Source of the DNA: Micromonospora sp. MP36
Lineage (GTDB): Bacteria > Actinomycetota > Actinomycetes > Mycobacteriales > Micromonosporaceae
Assembly: GCF_008119785.1 (NCBI RefSeq)
Contig: NZ_VSFA01000068.1
Coordinates: 1 to 39,432 of the forward strand
Length of the DNA: 39,432 nt
Direction of reading: 5' to 3'
The notes beneath the pieces are model-generated. The model did not search any database, was not told the origin of the DNA, and was given only the letters and a program-made list of their open reading frames with translations. The position numbers and the translations under genes were made by a program. Each line of letters begins with the position of its first letter. Positions within the stretch are counted from its first letter, which is position 1. This document shows, one piece after another, positions 32,095 to 39,432 of this stretch.

Positions 32095-32618
32095 GCAGCG
32101 CCGAACCTAATTGGCTCGACAGCAGTTTCACGGCACGTTGACGCCTCGGTCCCCGGTGCTACCCTGGCCCTCGTCGAGCACGCCAGCGCGGCCTTCCTGC
32201 CGGACCGCTGGACTCGATGCCGGAGATGCCGAGCGGCCTTCCTGCCGCTGATGCGGGCCACGTCCCGCCGGCTCTCGATTGCACCGGCCGCAGCGCCGGT
32301 CTTCCGAATCCACTGAGCGGCCCAGCACGGCCTTCTCTGCCGTCCACGGTGGCCCGGATTCGCACACCGCGCATCAGGCAAGCTGATCTCCACATCGACG
32401 CCACCCTCACACCGGCGGAGATCACCGCCAAGGCACTCGCATGACCCGAGGCGCCAGGCAGCAGCATCACCCGCGCTCGTCTTTGTCGATGTACTCGACT
32501 CGGGCCGGTTACGAGAGCTTCGCGACTACGTCGACGGCCTTAGACACCCACGTGGTCGGAGACGTCGTGCTACACCCTGAGGTCCCGCCTCGCCCCACCA
32601 AGATCGGCAGGACACGCC
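32095..32618. other. Intergenic region with an imperfect 14-bp triplicate repeat
   Basis: No gene can be supported. The sequence cggccttcctgccg occurs at 32189-32202 and 32234-32247; a near copy with one inserted base, cggccttctctgccg, lies at 32328-32342. The unit is itself nearly palindromic. A frame ending at 32444 closes with ADLHIDATLTPAEITAKALA, which could be the tail of a lost protein, but nothing upstream in that frame supports a gene. Confidence 0.4.
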
Positions 32619-33569
32619 CTAATCCCGACGGCCCTCGGTCAAGTGGATGTGACGTAGCCCCGGACCAAAGGCGGCGACGTGGTCCGCGGTGCCGTGGTGC
32701 GTTTTCGATGGCGTGAAGCGGCCTTCGCTGACCGCGGCGTCGTAGGCGCCCCCGTTAGCGTACTCGGCCAGGATCCCGGTCACGTGGTGCTCGGCCGCCC
32801 AGGCGAGTCCGGCGTCCAAGGTGTCGAACACCCCAGAGGCGTATCGGGCGCGGTCACCGTGGAAGATCCAGACGGTCGACCTGAGCGGGCTGCTCTGGTC
32901 AGCAGTTGGCCTGCGGCGCAGGCCCTCGGGTGTGAACGAGAACGAGTCGGGGAAGCTGCCCGGCCGATGACGTACGGCGAGAACCACGGGTTCGGGGTGT
33001 ACGCCTCGTAGCCCCGTCCCAGCTGGGATGTTCGCAAAGGCATTCCACAGGTGGAAGCAGATCAGGGCGTGGTCGGGATCGGCCGTGGTGTAGGCAAGAG
33101 TCTTGGCGTAGAAGGGGTTGGTTCCGCCGATCCACAGCGACGAGGGCCCGAACGTCTCGATGACCTCGGGTAGCATCCGGTCCTGCGTCACCCACTCGCC
33201 GACATCGCTACTCAACTGCTGGAACTCGGCCTCCGACAACGCCCTATCCAGCTCGAGCCAGCCGAGGCGGTGGGCGATCTCGGCGTAGACGGAGGCCGTG
33301 GCATCACGCAAGGCATCTGCCGGAAGGATGTTGCTGTAGGCGCCCATGACACCCGTCGCGGTGAACGCGTCGCGATCGCGTAGTCCATCCCACTCCGCCG
33401 ACAAGCGCTTCAAGCTTCCATCCACGGCGGCCATCGCGTCCAGCAGAAGCCTTTCGGCCATCTCGTCCCTGCCGTACATGCCAGGGCGACGAAGTACCCC
33501 GTTCACCCGCGTCAGGTGGTGCTGGCGTGCCTCATCGAGAACGAATTCGGAATCCTCACCGCTGCTCAT
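32619..33569 (-). CDS. Uncharacterised two-part protein with DUF7710-like C-terminus
   Basis: 316 aa. The N-terminal part (RVNGVLRRPGMYGRDEMAER, LLLDAMAAVDGSL) is a motif I associate with uncharacterised, possibly immunity-type, actinobacterial proteins. The C-terminal ~85 residues (STVWIFHGDRARYASGVFDT, AEHHVTGILAEYANGGAYDA, GRFTPSKTHHGTADHVAAFG) resemble the domain I know as DUF7710, with a WIFHG start and FTPSKxHHGT centre. Such proteins often occur alone or downstream of polymorphic toxins. No toxin is adjacent. Name and function are tentative; the coding call is secure. Confidence 0.75.
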   Translation of the reverse strand: MSSGEDSEFVLDEARQHHLTRVNGVLRRPGMYGRDEMAERLLLDAMAAVDGSLKRLSAEWDGLRDRDAFTATGVMGAYSNILPADALRDATASVYAEIAHRLGWLELDRALSEAEFQQLSSDVGEWVTQDRMLPEVIETFGPSSLWIGGTNPFYAKTLAYTTADPDHALICFHLWNAFANIPAGTGLRGVHPEPVVLAVRHRPGSFPDSFSFTPEGLRRRPTADQSSPLRSTVWIFHGDRARYASGVFDTLDAGLAWAAEHHVTGILAEYANGGAYDAAVSEGRFTPSKTHHGTADHVAAFGPGLRHIHLTEGRRD

Positions 33570-33644
33570 CGCCGCCGATCATGACACTCCAACGAGTTCC
33601 GGGCACGCGCTCATCGGCTACTTTAGGATGCCCGCTGCGGGCGC

Positions 33645-33723
33645 GGTCGGGCCGGGTAGCGGCGGCGCATTGCTGCGCCGCCGCCCCCTCAGAACCGGAC
33701 GTGCAGTTGGATGCATCCGGCTC
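33645..33723 (-). other. Orphan 3' end of a group II intron (domains V and VI)
   Basis: On the minus strand, 33723-33692 folds as a group II domain V: GAGCCGGA pairs with TCCGGTTC (one G-U), followed by a 2-base bulge CG and a TGCA/TGCA upper helix. The AGC catalytic triad is at its expected place. Directly downstream, 33691-33656 forms a domain VI-like hairpin with a perfect GCGGCGGCGCA / TGCGCCGCCGC stem and GCAA loop, then CTACCCGG, where the A can be the branch-point. The 3' splice site is probably within 33645-33652. No reverse transcriptase or domains I-IV can be seen upstream (33724-34087 holds no supported gene), so this is a truncated remnant. Confidence 0.7.
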
Positions 33724-34087
33724 GAGCAAGGCGTGTCGCAACGGCAATAGCGGGCGTTGATGCAGCAACTGATTCGAGTAGGTTAGCCAGGGTTGTGGGC
33801 TGCGGTGTCGTGCAGGTGGTGTCGGGTAGCACCAGCCGTAGCCGGGGCGAGGCGAAGGTCAGATCGAGTCTGTAGCGGGTGTAGGGCGGTCTGTTCGACG
33901 GCATGGAGGTGGCCGACCGGGTTCGGCTAAGGCGTTGACCCGGCTGGCAACGGCGTTGGCTTCCTGCTGCGGCTCGGGGCGCGGGAGGGATGCGCCCTTT
34001 CGAGGGGGCGCTGTTTGTGGAGGCGCCCCGCGTCCTCGTACTGGTGGTGTGGGGGGCGCCCGTAGTGCGCCCTCACCATGCCACTGC
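33724..34087. other. Stretch upstream of the intron remnant, no supportable gene
   Basis: Several short frames on the minus strand are rich in Pro and Arg. None resembles an intron-encoded reverse transcriptase or has a good ribosome-binding site. It may be residual intron sequence, but no further group II domain is recognisable. Confidence 0.4.
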
Positions 34088-34648
34088 TTAGCCCATGCTC
34101 TTGGCACCGTCCAGGGACTCGCGGATGATGTCGGCGTGGCCGGCGTGCTGGGCGGTCTCGGTGATGATGTGCATCAGCACCCGGCGGGCCGACCACCGGT
34201 CCTCGGGCTGGAACCACGGGGCCTTCGGCAGCTCCTGGGTGGCGTCCAGGTCGGGCAGGGTGGCGACCAGTTCGTCGGTGCGGCGGGCCACGTCGGCGTA
34301 GTCGGCCAGCACACCGGCCAGCGTCTCGCCGGGCAGCATCCGGAACTCGTCGGCCCGTCGGGCCCAGTCGGCCTCGGTCATGTCGGTGAAGTCACCCCCC
34401 ATCGCCGACTTGCCGTCCAGGATGAAGCCCACCCAGTTCCGTTCGGCCGAGGTGACGTGCTTGATCAGGCCGCCGAGGCACAGCTCGCTGGTGGTGGTCC
34501 GGCTCCCGGCCTGCTCGTCGGTGAGGTCGCGGGTGGTGAAGCGCAGGAAGTGCCGGTGCTTGGCCAGCATCGCCAGCAGGTCGGCGCGCTCGCCGGTGAC
34601 GGCGGGCGCGGCGGACAGGTCGCGGGTGGTCGCTTCGTCGACGGTCAT
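34088..34648 (-). CDS. DinB-family protein (DUF664-like)
   Basis: 186 aa from the ATG at 34648, preceded by AGGAAAGG; an upstream in-frame Met at 34705 lies in the regulatory region and is less likely. DinB proteins are four-helix bundles with three metal-binding histidines. The helices are visible: ERADLLAMLAKHRHFLRFTT, LGGLIKHVTSAERNWVGFIL, LAGVLADYADVARRTDELVA and SARRVLMHIITETAQHAGHA. Histidines in LIKHVTSAERNW and in ETAQHAGHAD fit the usual metal ligands. Members act in thiol transfer or detoxification; the substrate is unknown here. It is transcribed divergently from a WYL regulator, 89 bp apart, so regulation by that protein is likely. Confidence 0.88.
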   Translation of the reverse strand: MTVDEATTRDLSAAPAVTGERADLLAMLAKHRHFLRFTTRDLTDEQAGSRTTTSELCLGGLIKHVTSAERNWVGFILDGKSAMGGDFTDMTEADWARRADEFRMLPGETLAGVLADYADVARRTDELVATLPDLDATQELPKAPWFQPEDRWSARRVLMHIITETAQHAGHADIIRESLDGAKSMG

Positions 34649-34690
34649 GGTCTCTGCCTTTCCTGGTGGTTCGGTCACGGACACGCTAGG

Positions 34691-34703
34691 GACCGTAGCG
34701 GTC
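34691..34703. promoter_or_regulatory. Candidate operator between dinB-like and WYL genes
   Basis: An inverted repeat GACCG-TAG-CGGTC lies in the 89-bp space between the divergent genes, about 35 bp from the WYL start and 43 bp from the DinB-like start. Its symmetry and place fit a binding site for the divergently encoded regulator, but there is only one copy, so chance is possible. Confidence 0.35.
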
Positions 34704-34737
34704 ACTTTCTGGCCTGAATTGGGGAAGAATCGAGATC

Positions 34738-35697
34738 ATGGCGAACACCAGCACTCGGACACTGCGGCTGCTGTCCTTGCTCCAGACCCACCGGTACTGG
34801 CCGGGCACCGAACTGGCCGAGCGGCTGGGCGTCTCCGTCCGCACCCTGCGCCGCGACATCGACCGGCTGCGCGAGTTGGGCTACCCGGTCGAGGCGCAGC
34901 GCGGCGTCGACGGCGGCTACCAGCTCACCGCGGGCGCGTCACTGCCGCCGCTGGTGGTCGACGACGAGGAGGCAGTGGCCCTAGCCGTGGGGCTGCAGGC
35001 CGCGGCGCACAGCTCGGTGGAGGGCCTCGCCGAGTCTTCCGTGCGGATGCTGGCCAAGGTGGTGCAGGTGATGCCGGCCCGGCTACGGCGCCAAGTCGAG
35101 GCGCTGCGCGCGATGACCCTGCCCGCCGGCTGGGACAGCCCGACTCGGCCAGGCGTCGACCCGGGCGTGCTCACCGCGGTCGCGCTGGCATGCCGGGACA
35201 GCGAACACCTCCGCTTCTCCTACACCGCCGCCGACGGCCAGGACACCGACCGGCACGTCGAACCGCATCGGCTAGTCTCCCTCGGCCGCCGCTGGTACCT
35301 GGTCGCCTACGACATCACCCGGCACCATTGGCGCAGCTTCCGAATCGACCGCCTCACCGCGCCACGCGGCACCGGCTCCCGGTTCCGGCCCCGCGACCTG
35401 CCCGCCGCCGACGCCGCCGAGTTCGTCCGCACCAGTCTCGGCAACCTGCCCCGCCCGTACCGGGTGGAGGCCTTGGTCGACGCCCCGGCCGCAGCCGTGC
35501 GCGAGCGGATCGGTCGGTGGGGCACAGTCGAGGAGCTCGACGCCAAGCATTGCCGAGTGCGGATGACCGCCGACTCCCTGGACTGGCCGACCATGGCACT
35601 GGGCGCGCTCGGCGCCGACTTTCGCGTCCTCGACCCGCCTGAACTGCTCGAGCAGATCCACAACTGGGGTGCCCGATTCAACCGGGCTAGGGCGTGA
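34738..35697 (+). CDS. HTH/WYL-domain transcriptional regulator
   Basis: 319 aa, ATG with GGGGAAG 9 bases upstream. Residues 5-60 are an HTH_11-type winged helix (LLSLLQTHRYWPGTELAERL, VSVRTLRRDIDRLRELGYPV). Residues about 135-220 are the WYL domain, here with RRWYLVAYDITRHHWRSFRI, where WYL is intact, and a C-terminal extension (WCX) from about 230 with VEALVDAPAAAVRERIGRWG. WYL domains sense small ligands or nucleic acids, and regulators of this type commonly control a divergent neighbour, here the DinB-like gene. A YafY-like regulator in older naming. Confidence 0.92.
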   Translation: MANTSTRTLRLLSLLQTHRYWPGTELAERLGVSVRTLRRDIDRLRELGYPVEAQRGVDGGYQLTAGASLPPLVVDDEEAVALAVGLQAAAHSSVEGLAESSVRMLAKVVQVMPARLRRQVEALRAMTLPAGWDSPTRPGVDPGVLTAVALACRDSEHLRFSYTAADGQDTDRHVEPHRLVSLGRRWYLVAYDITRHHWRSFRIDRLTAPRGTGSRFRPRDLPAADAAEFVRTSLGNLPRPYRVEALVDAPAAAVRERIGRWGTVEELDAKHCRVRMTADSLDWPTMALGALGADFRVLDPPELLEQIHNWGARFNRARA

Positions 35698-35905
35698 TCC
35701 GCCCTCCACGGTCGACGCGCTCTCGGCATAGCCACACGCGGGGCGCAAGTGCAGAAAATCCGGCCGCAGGTAGCCGGCGGGCAACATCCGCACATCGGCT
35801 ACGTCCACGCGTTCTGCACGGGAGCGCGACCACGCTCGGTGACGCCCGCTCGGCGGCAGATCCGGATGGTGGTTGGCGGCGGGTGCCTGGTCGCGCGGGA
35901 TCGAG

Positions 35906-36502
35906 TCAGGAAGTGACGGCTTGGGAGCCGTCGATCAGTGCGGTCATGGTGCGGCGGATGCGGCCATCTGCCGCCGGGTCGGTTCCGTCGGTGAGTGCGA
36001 CGTGGTGGAGAACGCCGACCACGGCCAGGGCCAGCGCCTCGGTGTCGGCGCCTGCAGGTATCCGTTCGAGTTGTTGTTCGGCGACCAGGTATTCGACGAC
36101 TGCGCGTTCGAGTGGGCGCAGTGCGGCGGTTCCGTTGCCCAGCACGGCTTCGATGTTTGCCGCCAACGCCGGCCGAGAGGCGGTCAGGCGGGTGACAGCG
36201 AGCACGGTGATCAACGGGGTCGCGAGGACTGTCTCGCTGAGGTTCGCGGCGACCGTGCCGGTGCCGGCGCGCCCGGGAAGGCCGGCTGCGGCGCCAGCGA
36301 TCTGGAAGCTCCGGTCGACCGCGTAGCCGACCAGGAAGTCGTCGAAGTTCGCGAAGTGGGCGAACAGCAGCCCCGTGGCGACGCCGGCCTCGCGGGTCAC
36401 GGCTCGGCTGGTGAGCTGGCTGGGGCCTTCTGCGGCGATCACGCGTTCCGCGGCGGCGAACAGGTGCTGCCGAGGTTCGGCGATGGCGACTCCGCGTGGC
36501 AT
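35906..36502 (-). CDS. TetR-family transcriptional repressor
   Basis: 198 aa. The N-terminal HTH fits TetR: RQHLFAAAERVIAAEGPSQL, TSRAVTREAGVATGLLFAHF and ANFDDFLVGYAVD, a standard TetR recognition helix followed by F-x-(N/S)-x-D-D/E-L. The ligand-binding C-terminus is helical and not assignable. It starts 84 bp from the divergent monooxygenase gene, with two palindromes between them. No Shine-Dalgarno is visible before the ATG, so it may be translated leaderless. It probably represses itself and the oxygenase until an inducer binds. Confidence 0.9.
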   Translation of the reverse strand: MPRGVAIAEPRQHLFAAAERVIAAEGPSQLTSRAVTREAGVATGLLFAHFANFDDFLVGYAVDRSFQIAGAAAGLPGRAGTGTVAANLSETVLATPLITVLAVTRLTASRPALAANIEAVLGNGTAALRPLERAVVEYLVAEQQLERIPAGADTEALALAVVGVLHHVALTDGTDPAADGRIRRTMTALIDGSQAVTS

Positions 36503-36530
36503 GCCCGAAGTCTAAGCATGTTGCGCGGTG

Positions 36531-36566
36531 ATGAGCATATGCTCATACTGTTTGAGCGATTGCTCA
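36531..36566. promoter_or_regulatory. Two TGAGC-N4-GCTCA palindromes, probable TetR operators
   Basis: The first copy, ATGAGCATATGCTCAT (36531-36546), is a perfect 16-bp palindrome. The second, TGAGCGATTGCTCA (36553-36566), keeps both 5-bp arms TGAGC and GCTCA. Their centres are 21 bp apart, two helical turns, so two repressor dimers could sit on the same face. They lie between the divergent TetR and monooxygenase starts. Confidence 0.75.
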
Positions 36567-36586
36567 TTCTGGCCTTGAGAGTGCGA

Positions 36587-37744
36587 ATGAAACGAGCGGT
36601 GATCGTCGGCGCCGGCATAGCCGGTCTCGCCACGGCCCTACGACTGGCGCAGGACGAGTGGCACACGCTCGTCGTGGAACGCGCCCCGGCCCGGCGCAGC
36701 GGTGGCTACCTGGTGAACCTGCTCGGCACGGGCTACGACGCCGCCGAGCGGCTCGGGCTGATCCCCGCCCTGTCCGACCGCGCGTTGGGCCTGTTCACTA
36801 CCGTGTTGGTCCGAGCGGACGGGCGGCCGAAGCTCACGGCGCCCTCAGCCGTCGCCGAGGCCGCACTAGGCCCCCGCACCATGACGGTGTTCCGCGGCGA
36901 CCTTGAGACCGCACTGTACGAAGCGGTACGCGACAACGCCGATATCCGCTTCGGCACCACCGTCTCCTCCATCAACCAGGACACCGACCGGGTAGAGATC
37001 AACCTCAGCGACGGCACCACCGAGGATGCCGACCTGCTCATCGGCACCGACGGCGTTCACTCCGCGACCCGGACTGCGATGTTCGGCCCCGATCACCGGG
37101 TCGACCTGCCGTACGTCGTGGCCGCGTTCCCGATCACGCATCCAGTAGCGGCCGTGCCCGAGTCGTCCGCCACGACCTTCATCGGCCCCGGCCGCACGGC
37201 GGCAATCGTCAACCTGGGCCCGCAACGGTCCTCGGCCTTCTTCACGTACCGCTGCGCGAACCCAGGCCGGGAGCTGAAGCGCGGACCGGTGGATGCGCTT
37301 CGCGCAGCGTTCGGAGACCTGGCCGGGGGCGTACCCGAGGCGATCCGTCACCTGGAGACCGACCCGGCCAGCGCCTACTTCGACCGGGTCAGCCAGGTGG
37401 ACATACCACGATGGAGCACCGGCCGCACCGTGCTCCTCGGCGACGCGGCCTGGTGCGTCACCCTCTTCGCCGGGCACGGCGCCGCCCTAGCACTCGCCGG
37501 CGCCGACCAACTCGGCGCCGCCCTGCAGCGGCACGGCCCCGACATCCCATCCGCTCTCGCGGAATGGGAGACCGACCTGCGACCCGAGATCATCAAGCGG
37601 CAGGCGCTCGCCCGCCGCGGCATGTACCAGTACGCACCACCGAGCCAGTTCCACGTCTGGATGAACGACGTCACAATCCGAGCGATCACCCTCCCCGGCA
37701 TCCGCGGCCTCGTCCGGCGCGGCATTGAACGACAGAACCGCTGA
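36587..37744 (+). CDS. FAD-dependent monooxygenase (PHBH/aromatic hydroxylase group)
   Basis: 385 aa from the ATG at 36587; the reading frame is open further upstream across the operator and repressor gene, but that is antisense-like. The Rossmann motif is at residues 4-21 (AVIVGAGIAGLATALRLA). The DG-type motif is DADLLIGTDGVHSATR. The third FAD motif is GRTVLLGDAAWCVTLFAGHG, here with CVTLFAGHGAAL in place of the usual PxxGxG. The PHBH-type fold uses NADPH and oxygen to hydroxylate a ring, including antibiotic-inactivating relatives. The substrate cannot be predicted. The divergent TetR suggests a substrate-inducible detoxification unit. Weak GAGAG ribosome-binding site. Confidence 0.88.
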   Translation: MKRAVIVGAGIAGLATALRLAQDEWHTLVVERAPARRSGGYLVNLLGTGYDAAERLGLIPALSDRALGLFTTVLVRADGRPKLTAPSAVAEAALGPRTMTVFRGDLETALYEAVRDNADIRFGTTVSSINQDTDRVEINLSDGTTEDADLLIGTDGVHSATRTAMFGPDHRVDLPYVVAAFPITHPVAAVPESSATTFIGPGRTAAIVNLGPQRSSAFFTYRCANPGRELKRGPVDALRAAFGDLAGGVPEAIRHLETDPASAYFDRVSQVDIPRWSTGRTVLLGDAAWCVTLFAGHGAALALAGADQLGAALQRHGPDIPSALAEWETDLRPEIIKRQALARRGMYQYAPPSQFHVWMNDVTIRAITLPGIRGLVRRGIERQNR

Positions 37745-37838
37745 AACCGACCCGAAGATAGGCATGAGGGCTGCGCGTGCCTGGCTGGCTGCGCGGCTTC
37801 CCGTCGAGCGGGCGGCGGAAGCTGGGGTGCCGCACGCG

Positions 37839-39432
37839 TTACTGAAGGGGTTTCATGGGTCGGGCGTCGGCAAGGATGGCCGATGGCGGCGGTTCGCGTA
37901 GCTGCCGCCTTAGGTCGACGGCCTGTTGGGAATCGATCACTATGACGGTGGCGGTGGTGGCGGCCAGGATGGTCAGCACCCAAAGCGGGGGCAGGGGGCT
38001 GGTGATCGGGGCGAGGGCCGCGATGAGCAGGATTCCGAGGATCCGGACCGGGCGGATGTCCCCTCGGACACGCCACCGGAATGCCTGGTTGGCCAGGAGA
38101 TAGAGGATGACTCCGGTGAAGAGGGCCAGGTGCCCGAGCGGTGTGTGCGTACTTGACGGGTGGGCGATCAGGCCGAGGAGTTTGCGCAGGCCGAAGGCGA
38201 GCAGCATCAGGCCGGCGATCATGGGAAGGTGTAGGAAGGCGTAGGCGTCTCGGGCCAGTGCCGCGCGCTGTCTGCCGGTCGAGGATTGCATGGTTTGGTG
38301 TCCGACGATGGCGTCGGTGTCGAAATACGCCCACCAGAGGCTGGCCAGCAGGATCATGTTGGCTGCGATGGCGAGGATGACCGACCAGGAGATCGGACGG
38401 TCGAACACGGCCACCCCGGTCGAGATGATCGCTTCGCCCAGCGCGATGAGGATGATCAGTTCGTAGCGGTCGGTCCAGTGCTTCGCGGACCCTATGTTCC
38501 AGAACCTCCGCCCGACGAGGTAGCCGCTGGAGAGGTCGACGGTGACGGCCGCGAGCCAGAGGGCGGCTTCGAGCCGGCCTGTGTCGGGGCCGGGAGGTCG
38601 GGAGGCGGCCTGTGCAGCGAACAGCAGCAGGATCAGCGCTGTCACGGTCGGGACGGTGACCCGCCAGGCCCGTGCGCGTAGCGCCGCGTCAGCGACCCGC
38701 CAGAACGCGGCCAGGTGCAGCAGGCGGAGCGCGGCGTAGCACAGCACAACGATCATGGGACCGGGCAGGCCCCCCGGAACCCGGTCGAACGCCTGCGGGA
38801 TGGCGATACCGATCGTCAGGGTCAGCGCCACGATTAGCAGGACGCTCAACCGGGCGACGATGGACTCGCTGCGCAGCGCGTTACCGATGCCCGTGTAGAC
38901 GCACCAGGCAGCCCAGAGCAGGGTGAGCACCGCCAGTCCCTGGACGACCCCGACCGCGGAGGGGTGCCGGGTCATCAGAACGGTGACCTGGATGAACGCG
39001 TAGACGACCACCAGGTCGAGGAAGAGCTCCCTCGGGGTGACACCGGTACCGATGGCACGGGCAGCCGCCGGCGCGACCAGCTCGTGCAGTTCGCGATGGC
39101 GCCGCCGGAACACGGTGAGGTCGGCCAGCACCATGCTGACGAGGACGGCGGCGAGCAGGCCCACCGCGGCCAAGGTCGGTAGGTGAACCGCGACCGGTGC
39201 CAGGGCGATGATCAGGACGATTCCCAGCAGCGGGCTTCGACCGAGCAGGCCGATGGTGCGGCGCTCGACGGCCGTCAGGCTGAGCAGGTAGAGGAGGGCA
39301 CCTCCGTAGAGAACGAACACGCTCAGCCGGTCCCAATGGTGGGCGGTTGGGGGCTCGACCGAGCTCAACGCGCGTTTGAGGCCGAGTGCGAGCAGGACGA
39401 GTCCAACGATCATGGGTGCGGGTGGCAGGCTG
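37839..39432 (-). CDS. Tandem LtrA-like membrane protein, 5' end beyond the window
   Basis: The frame has no stop up to the window edge, so the gene is partial; the ATG at 39413 (524 aa) is probably internal. From about residue 120 (counted from that Met) a complete LtrA (low temperature requirement protein A-like) unit begins with RELFLDLVVVYAFIQVTVLM and contains FWNIGSAKHWTDRYELIILI, ALGEAIISTGVAVFD and HLPMIAGLMLLAFGLRKLL, many membrane helices in all. The first ~110 residues (MIVGLVLLALGLKRAL, VFVLYGGALLYLLSLTA) match the end of that same unit, so a second copy precedes it. Function is unknown; it is an integral membrane protein. It converges with the monooxygenase gene. Confidence 0.88.
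   Translation of the reverse strand, partial: SLPPAPMIVGLVLLALGLKRALSSVEPPTAHHWDRLSVFVLYGGALLYLLSLTAVERRTIGLLGRSPLLGIVLIIALAPVAVHLPTLAAVGLLAAVLVSMVLADLTVFRRRHRELHELVAPAAARAIGTGVTPRELFLDLVVVYAFIQVTVLMTRHPSAVGVVQGLAVLTLLWAAWCVYTGIGNALRSESIVARLSVLLIVALTLTIGIAIPQAFDRVPGGLPGPMIVVLCYAALRLLHLAAFWRVADAALRARAWRVTVPTVTALILLLFAAQAASRPPGPDTGRLEAALWLAAVTVDLSSGYLVGRRFWNIGSAKHWTDRYELIILIALGEAIISTGVAVFDRPISWSVILAIAANMILLASLWWAYFDTDAIVGHQTMQSSTGRQRAALARDAYAFLHLPMIAGLMLLAFGLRKLLGLIAHPSSTHTPLGHLALFTGVILYLLANQAFRWRVRGDIRPVRILGILLIAALAPITSPLPPLWVLTILAATTATVIVIDSQQAVDLRRQLREPPPSAILADARPMKPLQ

Noticed and set aside
35749..35819. GTGCAGAA / TTCTGCAC inverted repeat between WYL and TetR genes as a terminator
   Set aside because: The 8-bp arms are 55 bases apart with no T-tract, so a compact hairpin is not expected.
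1..39432. CRISPR arrays, riboswitches, rRNA
   Set aside because: No regularly spaced direct repeats, no recognisable riboswitch core and no rRNA sequence seen anywhere in the window.

Overview
The window is high-GC DNA with strong third-position G/C bias, frequent GTG starts and ATGA start/stop overlaps. Together with its actinobacterial gene families (SARP, WYL, DUF6225, LtrA, IS701), this points to an actinomycete, plausibly Micromonosporaceae. That placement is an inference from style and gene content.

The core, 3792-29446 on the minus strand, is a nearly gap-free gene cluster for an extracellular contractile injection system (eCIS, the PVC/Afp-like phage-tail machine). In transcription order it encodes: sheath, inner tube, a double-CxxC protein, a disordered protein, a DUF4255 cap-type protein, an AAA+ ATPase, a 68-aa protein, an Afp7-like adaptor, a LysM protein, a gpD/gp27-like hub, a gp5-like OB-fold spike, a PAAR-like tip, a gp25-like wedge, two large gp6/baseplate-J-like wedge proteins, a tail-protein-I-like protein, and a DUF6519/beta-helix fibre-like protein. 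It ends with a 1491-aa DUF4157 protein (HELAH motif) whose C-terminus looks like a PD-(D/E)XK nuclease toxin, followed at once by a small acidic protein that is a good immunity candidate. A SARP/BTAD regulator (29731-30495) lies upstream in the same orientation. Three 7-mers at an exact 11-bp period lie between it and the sheath gene and look like a SARP operator.

The left flank (1-3790) is eroded. It holds an alpha/beta hydrolase, an intact IS701-family element with perfect 16-bp terminal inverted repeats and a CTAG duplication, and fragments of dead genes: an HxlR regulator, an unnamed family, an LtrA-like membrane protein and an unidentified C-terminus.

The right flank (30500-39432) carries a DUF6225-like protein, two uncharacterised proteins, an orphan group II intron 3' end (domains V and VI), a divergent DinB / WYL-regulator pair, a divergent TetR / FAD-monooxygenase pair with two palindromic operator candidates, and a tandem-duplicated LtrA membrane protein cut by the window edge.

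Working model (inference): the SARP switches on one ~25.7 kb operon that builds the particle; the DUF4157 domain addresses the nuclease to it; the last gene protects the producer. No tape-measure gene was recognised.
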